This document shows, piece by piece, positions 6,094-6,653 of a stretch of 6,653 nucleotides of DNA (positions are counted from its first letter, which is position 1; each line of letters starts with the position of its first letter). The notes below the pieces were generated by a model. That model made no database searches. It was not told the origin of the DNA and saw nothing but the letters and a program-made list of their open reading frames with translations. The DNA lies in contig JAKAWO010000169.1 in the NCBI GenBank assembly GCA_021827255.1, forward strand, positions 1 to 6,653, read 5' to 3'. The position numbers and the translations under genes are program-made. The DNA comes from Acidobacteriota bacterium. GTDB lineage: Bacteria > Acidobacteriota > Terriglobia > UBA7540.

Positions 6094-6142
6094 CCCCCCA
6101 TGCAAAGTTGCCGCAATGGCGGGGTGCTGGTTGGTCTTTTTT
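6094..6142 (+). terminator. Possible weak attenuator between pstS and pstC
   Basis: CCCCCCAT (6094-6101) can pair with ATGG-C-GGGG (6116-6124), giving 8 base pairs with one bulged C and a 14-nt loop. A run of six T (6137-6142) follows, but 12 nt after the stem, which is too far for a standard intrinsic terminator. A smaller hairpin, CCGC/GCGG (6111-6114/6119-6122), would compete with it. Partial termination here could give more pstS than pstC message, but support is slight. Confidence 0.2.
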
Positions 6143-6162
6143 GCCCAAGCTCGCGTGACTTC

Positions 6163-6166
6163 GGAG
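6163..6166 (+). promoter_or_regulatory. Ribosome binding site of pstC
   Basis: GGAG at 6163-6166 is 7 nt before the ATG at 6174. An in-frame TGA at 6156-6158 with no other start codon after it makes 6174 the earliest possible start. Confidence 0.7.
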
Positions 6167-6173
6167 CGCCGAG

Positions 6174-6653
6174 ATGAATTTCCGTCGGTTCACAGCCTTG
6201 CTGGCCAGCGTCGTGGCAGGAACGCTGATTGTTATCGTGATCTTTCTTGCCATCTACGCCTGGCCGGCGGTGCGGCTCAATGGTTTCCACTTTCTGACCC
6301 AGAACAATTGGAACCTTGGCAACCTCTACGCCGATCCGATTCTCGTTCACGGCCAGGAGATTCTGCCGGCCGCCCATTACGGCATCTTGTTCCTGATTGT
6401 CGGAACGTTGCTCAGCGCCGCCATCGCGGTCCTGCTGGCGGTTCCGATCGGCGTCGGCGCGGCGATCTTCCTGGCCGAGGGAATGCCGGCGATGATGCGC
6501 TCCTGGATTTCCTTGTTCGTCGAGCTGTTGGCGGCGATCCCGAGTGTTGTTTACGGGCTTTGGGGCTACGTGGTCGTGATTCCCTTCCTTGGGCATCGCG
6601 TGTTTCCGTTCATGATCAAATGGCTTGGCCCTATTCCCTTTTTTGGCGGCCCC
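6174..6653 (+). CDS. pstC: Phosphate ABC transporter permease PstC (5' part, cut by window end)
   Basis: Inner-membrane permease subunit that pairs with PstA, is driven by PstB, and takes phosphate from PstS. The reading frame is open from ATG 6174 to the window edge (160 codons, about half of a usual PstC), so truncation is only by the window. Visible parts: first membrane segment about residues 8-30 (ALLASVVAGTLIVIVIFLAI); an extracytoplasmic stretch with the family-typical FLTQNNWN (residues 40-47); a second segment with YGILFLIVGTLLSAAIAVLL, then AVPIGVGAAIFLAE (about 88-101); and the highly conserved VELLAAIPSVVYGLWGYVVV (about 115-134), which is diagnostic of PstC. It begins close to the first membrane segment, without a long cytoplasmic N-terminus. 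It lies 154 bp after pstS in the same direction, and co-transcription is likely. pstA, pstB and phoU are expected next but not visible. Confidence 0.93.
   Translation, partial: MNFRRFTALLASVVAGTLIVIVIFLAIYAWPAVRLNGFHFLTQNNWNLGNLYADPILVHGQEILPAAHYGILFLIVGTLLSAAIAVLLAVPIGVGAAIFLAEGMPAMMRSWISLFVELLAAIPSVVYGLWGYVVVIPFLGHRVFPFMIKWLGPIPFFGGP

Noticed and set aside
5558..6253. 231-codon open frame on the - strand across the pstS end, gap and pstC start
   Set aside because: It is antisense to two clear genes and is the kind of shadow frame GC-rich codon bias produces; the translation is rich in Arg/His/Gly with no family motif.

Overview
The window (about 60% GC by eye) carries a compact phosphate-starvation (Pho) locus, with every recognisable gene on the + strand: phoB (response regulator), phoR (sensor histidine kinase), an outer-membrane porin with an N-terminal coiled coil, pstS (periplasmic phosphate-binding protein) and the first 160 codons of pstC (ABC permease), which runs off the right end. 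The porin and a PstS with a plain signal peptide but no lipobox cysteine indicate a didermic (Gram-negative) bacterium. The protein style, TTG/GTG starts and high GC are most reminiscent of Acidobacteriota. That assignment is an impression from sequence character, not a search result.

Layout: positions 1-561 hold no convincing gene but many small palindromes and repeats, a TATAAT box, and three 9-bp tandem units, all plausibly regulatory for phoBR. phoB (562-1275) and phoR (1300-2736) are 24 bp apart and form an operon. A 257-bp gap (2737-2993) then contains a Pho-box-like array of 11-bp-spaced half-sites ahead of the porin (2994-4736). A second, shorter gap contains a textbook-shaped Pho box (TTGTAAC-AAAG-TTGTAAC) just before pstS (4925-6019). 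The 154-bp pstS-pstC gap can fold into GC-rich hairpins. pstC starts at 6174; pstA, pstB and phoU would be expected downstream, outside the window.

How it works together (family knowledge plus inference): PhoR senses phosphate limitation, probably through the Pst complex, and phosphorylates PhoB. PhoB-P binds the two Pho boxes and raises expression of the porin (outer-membrane entry) and pstS-pstC... (periplasmic capture and inner-membrane import). The most interesting point is that the porin, which resembles the poorly characterised DcaP-like/acidobacterial porin type rather than PhoE or OprP, sits between phoR and pstS behind its own candidate Pho box. This suggests a dedicated Pho-regulated outer-membrane phosphate channel. 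I see no mobile element, CRISPR array, tRNA or rRNA, and nothing that clearly amounts to a wholly new system.
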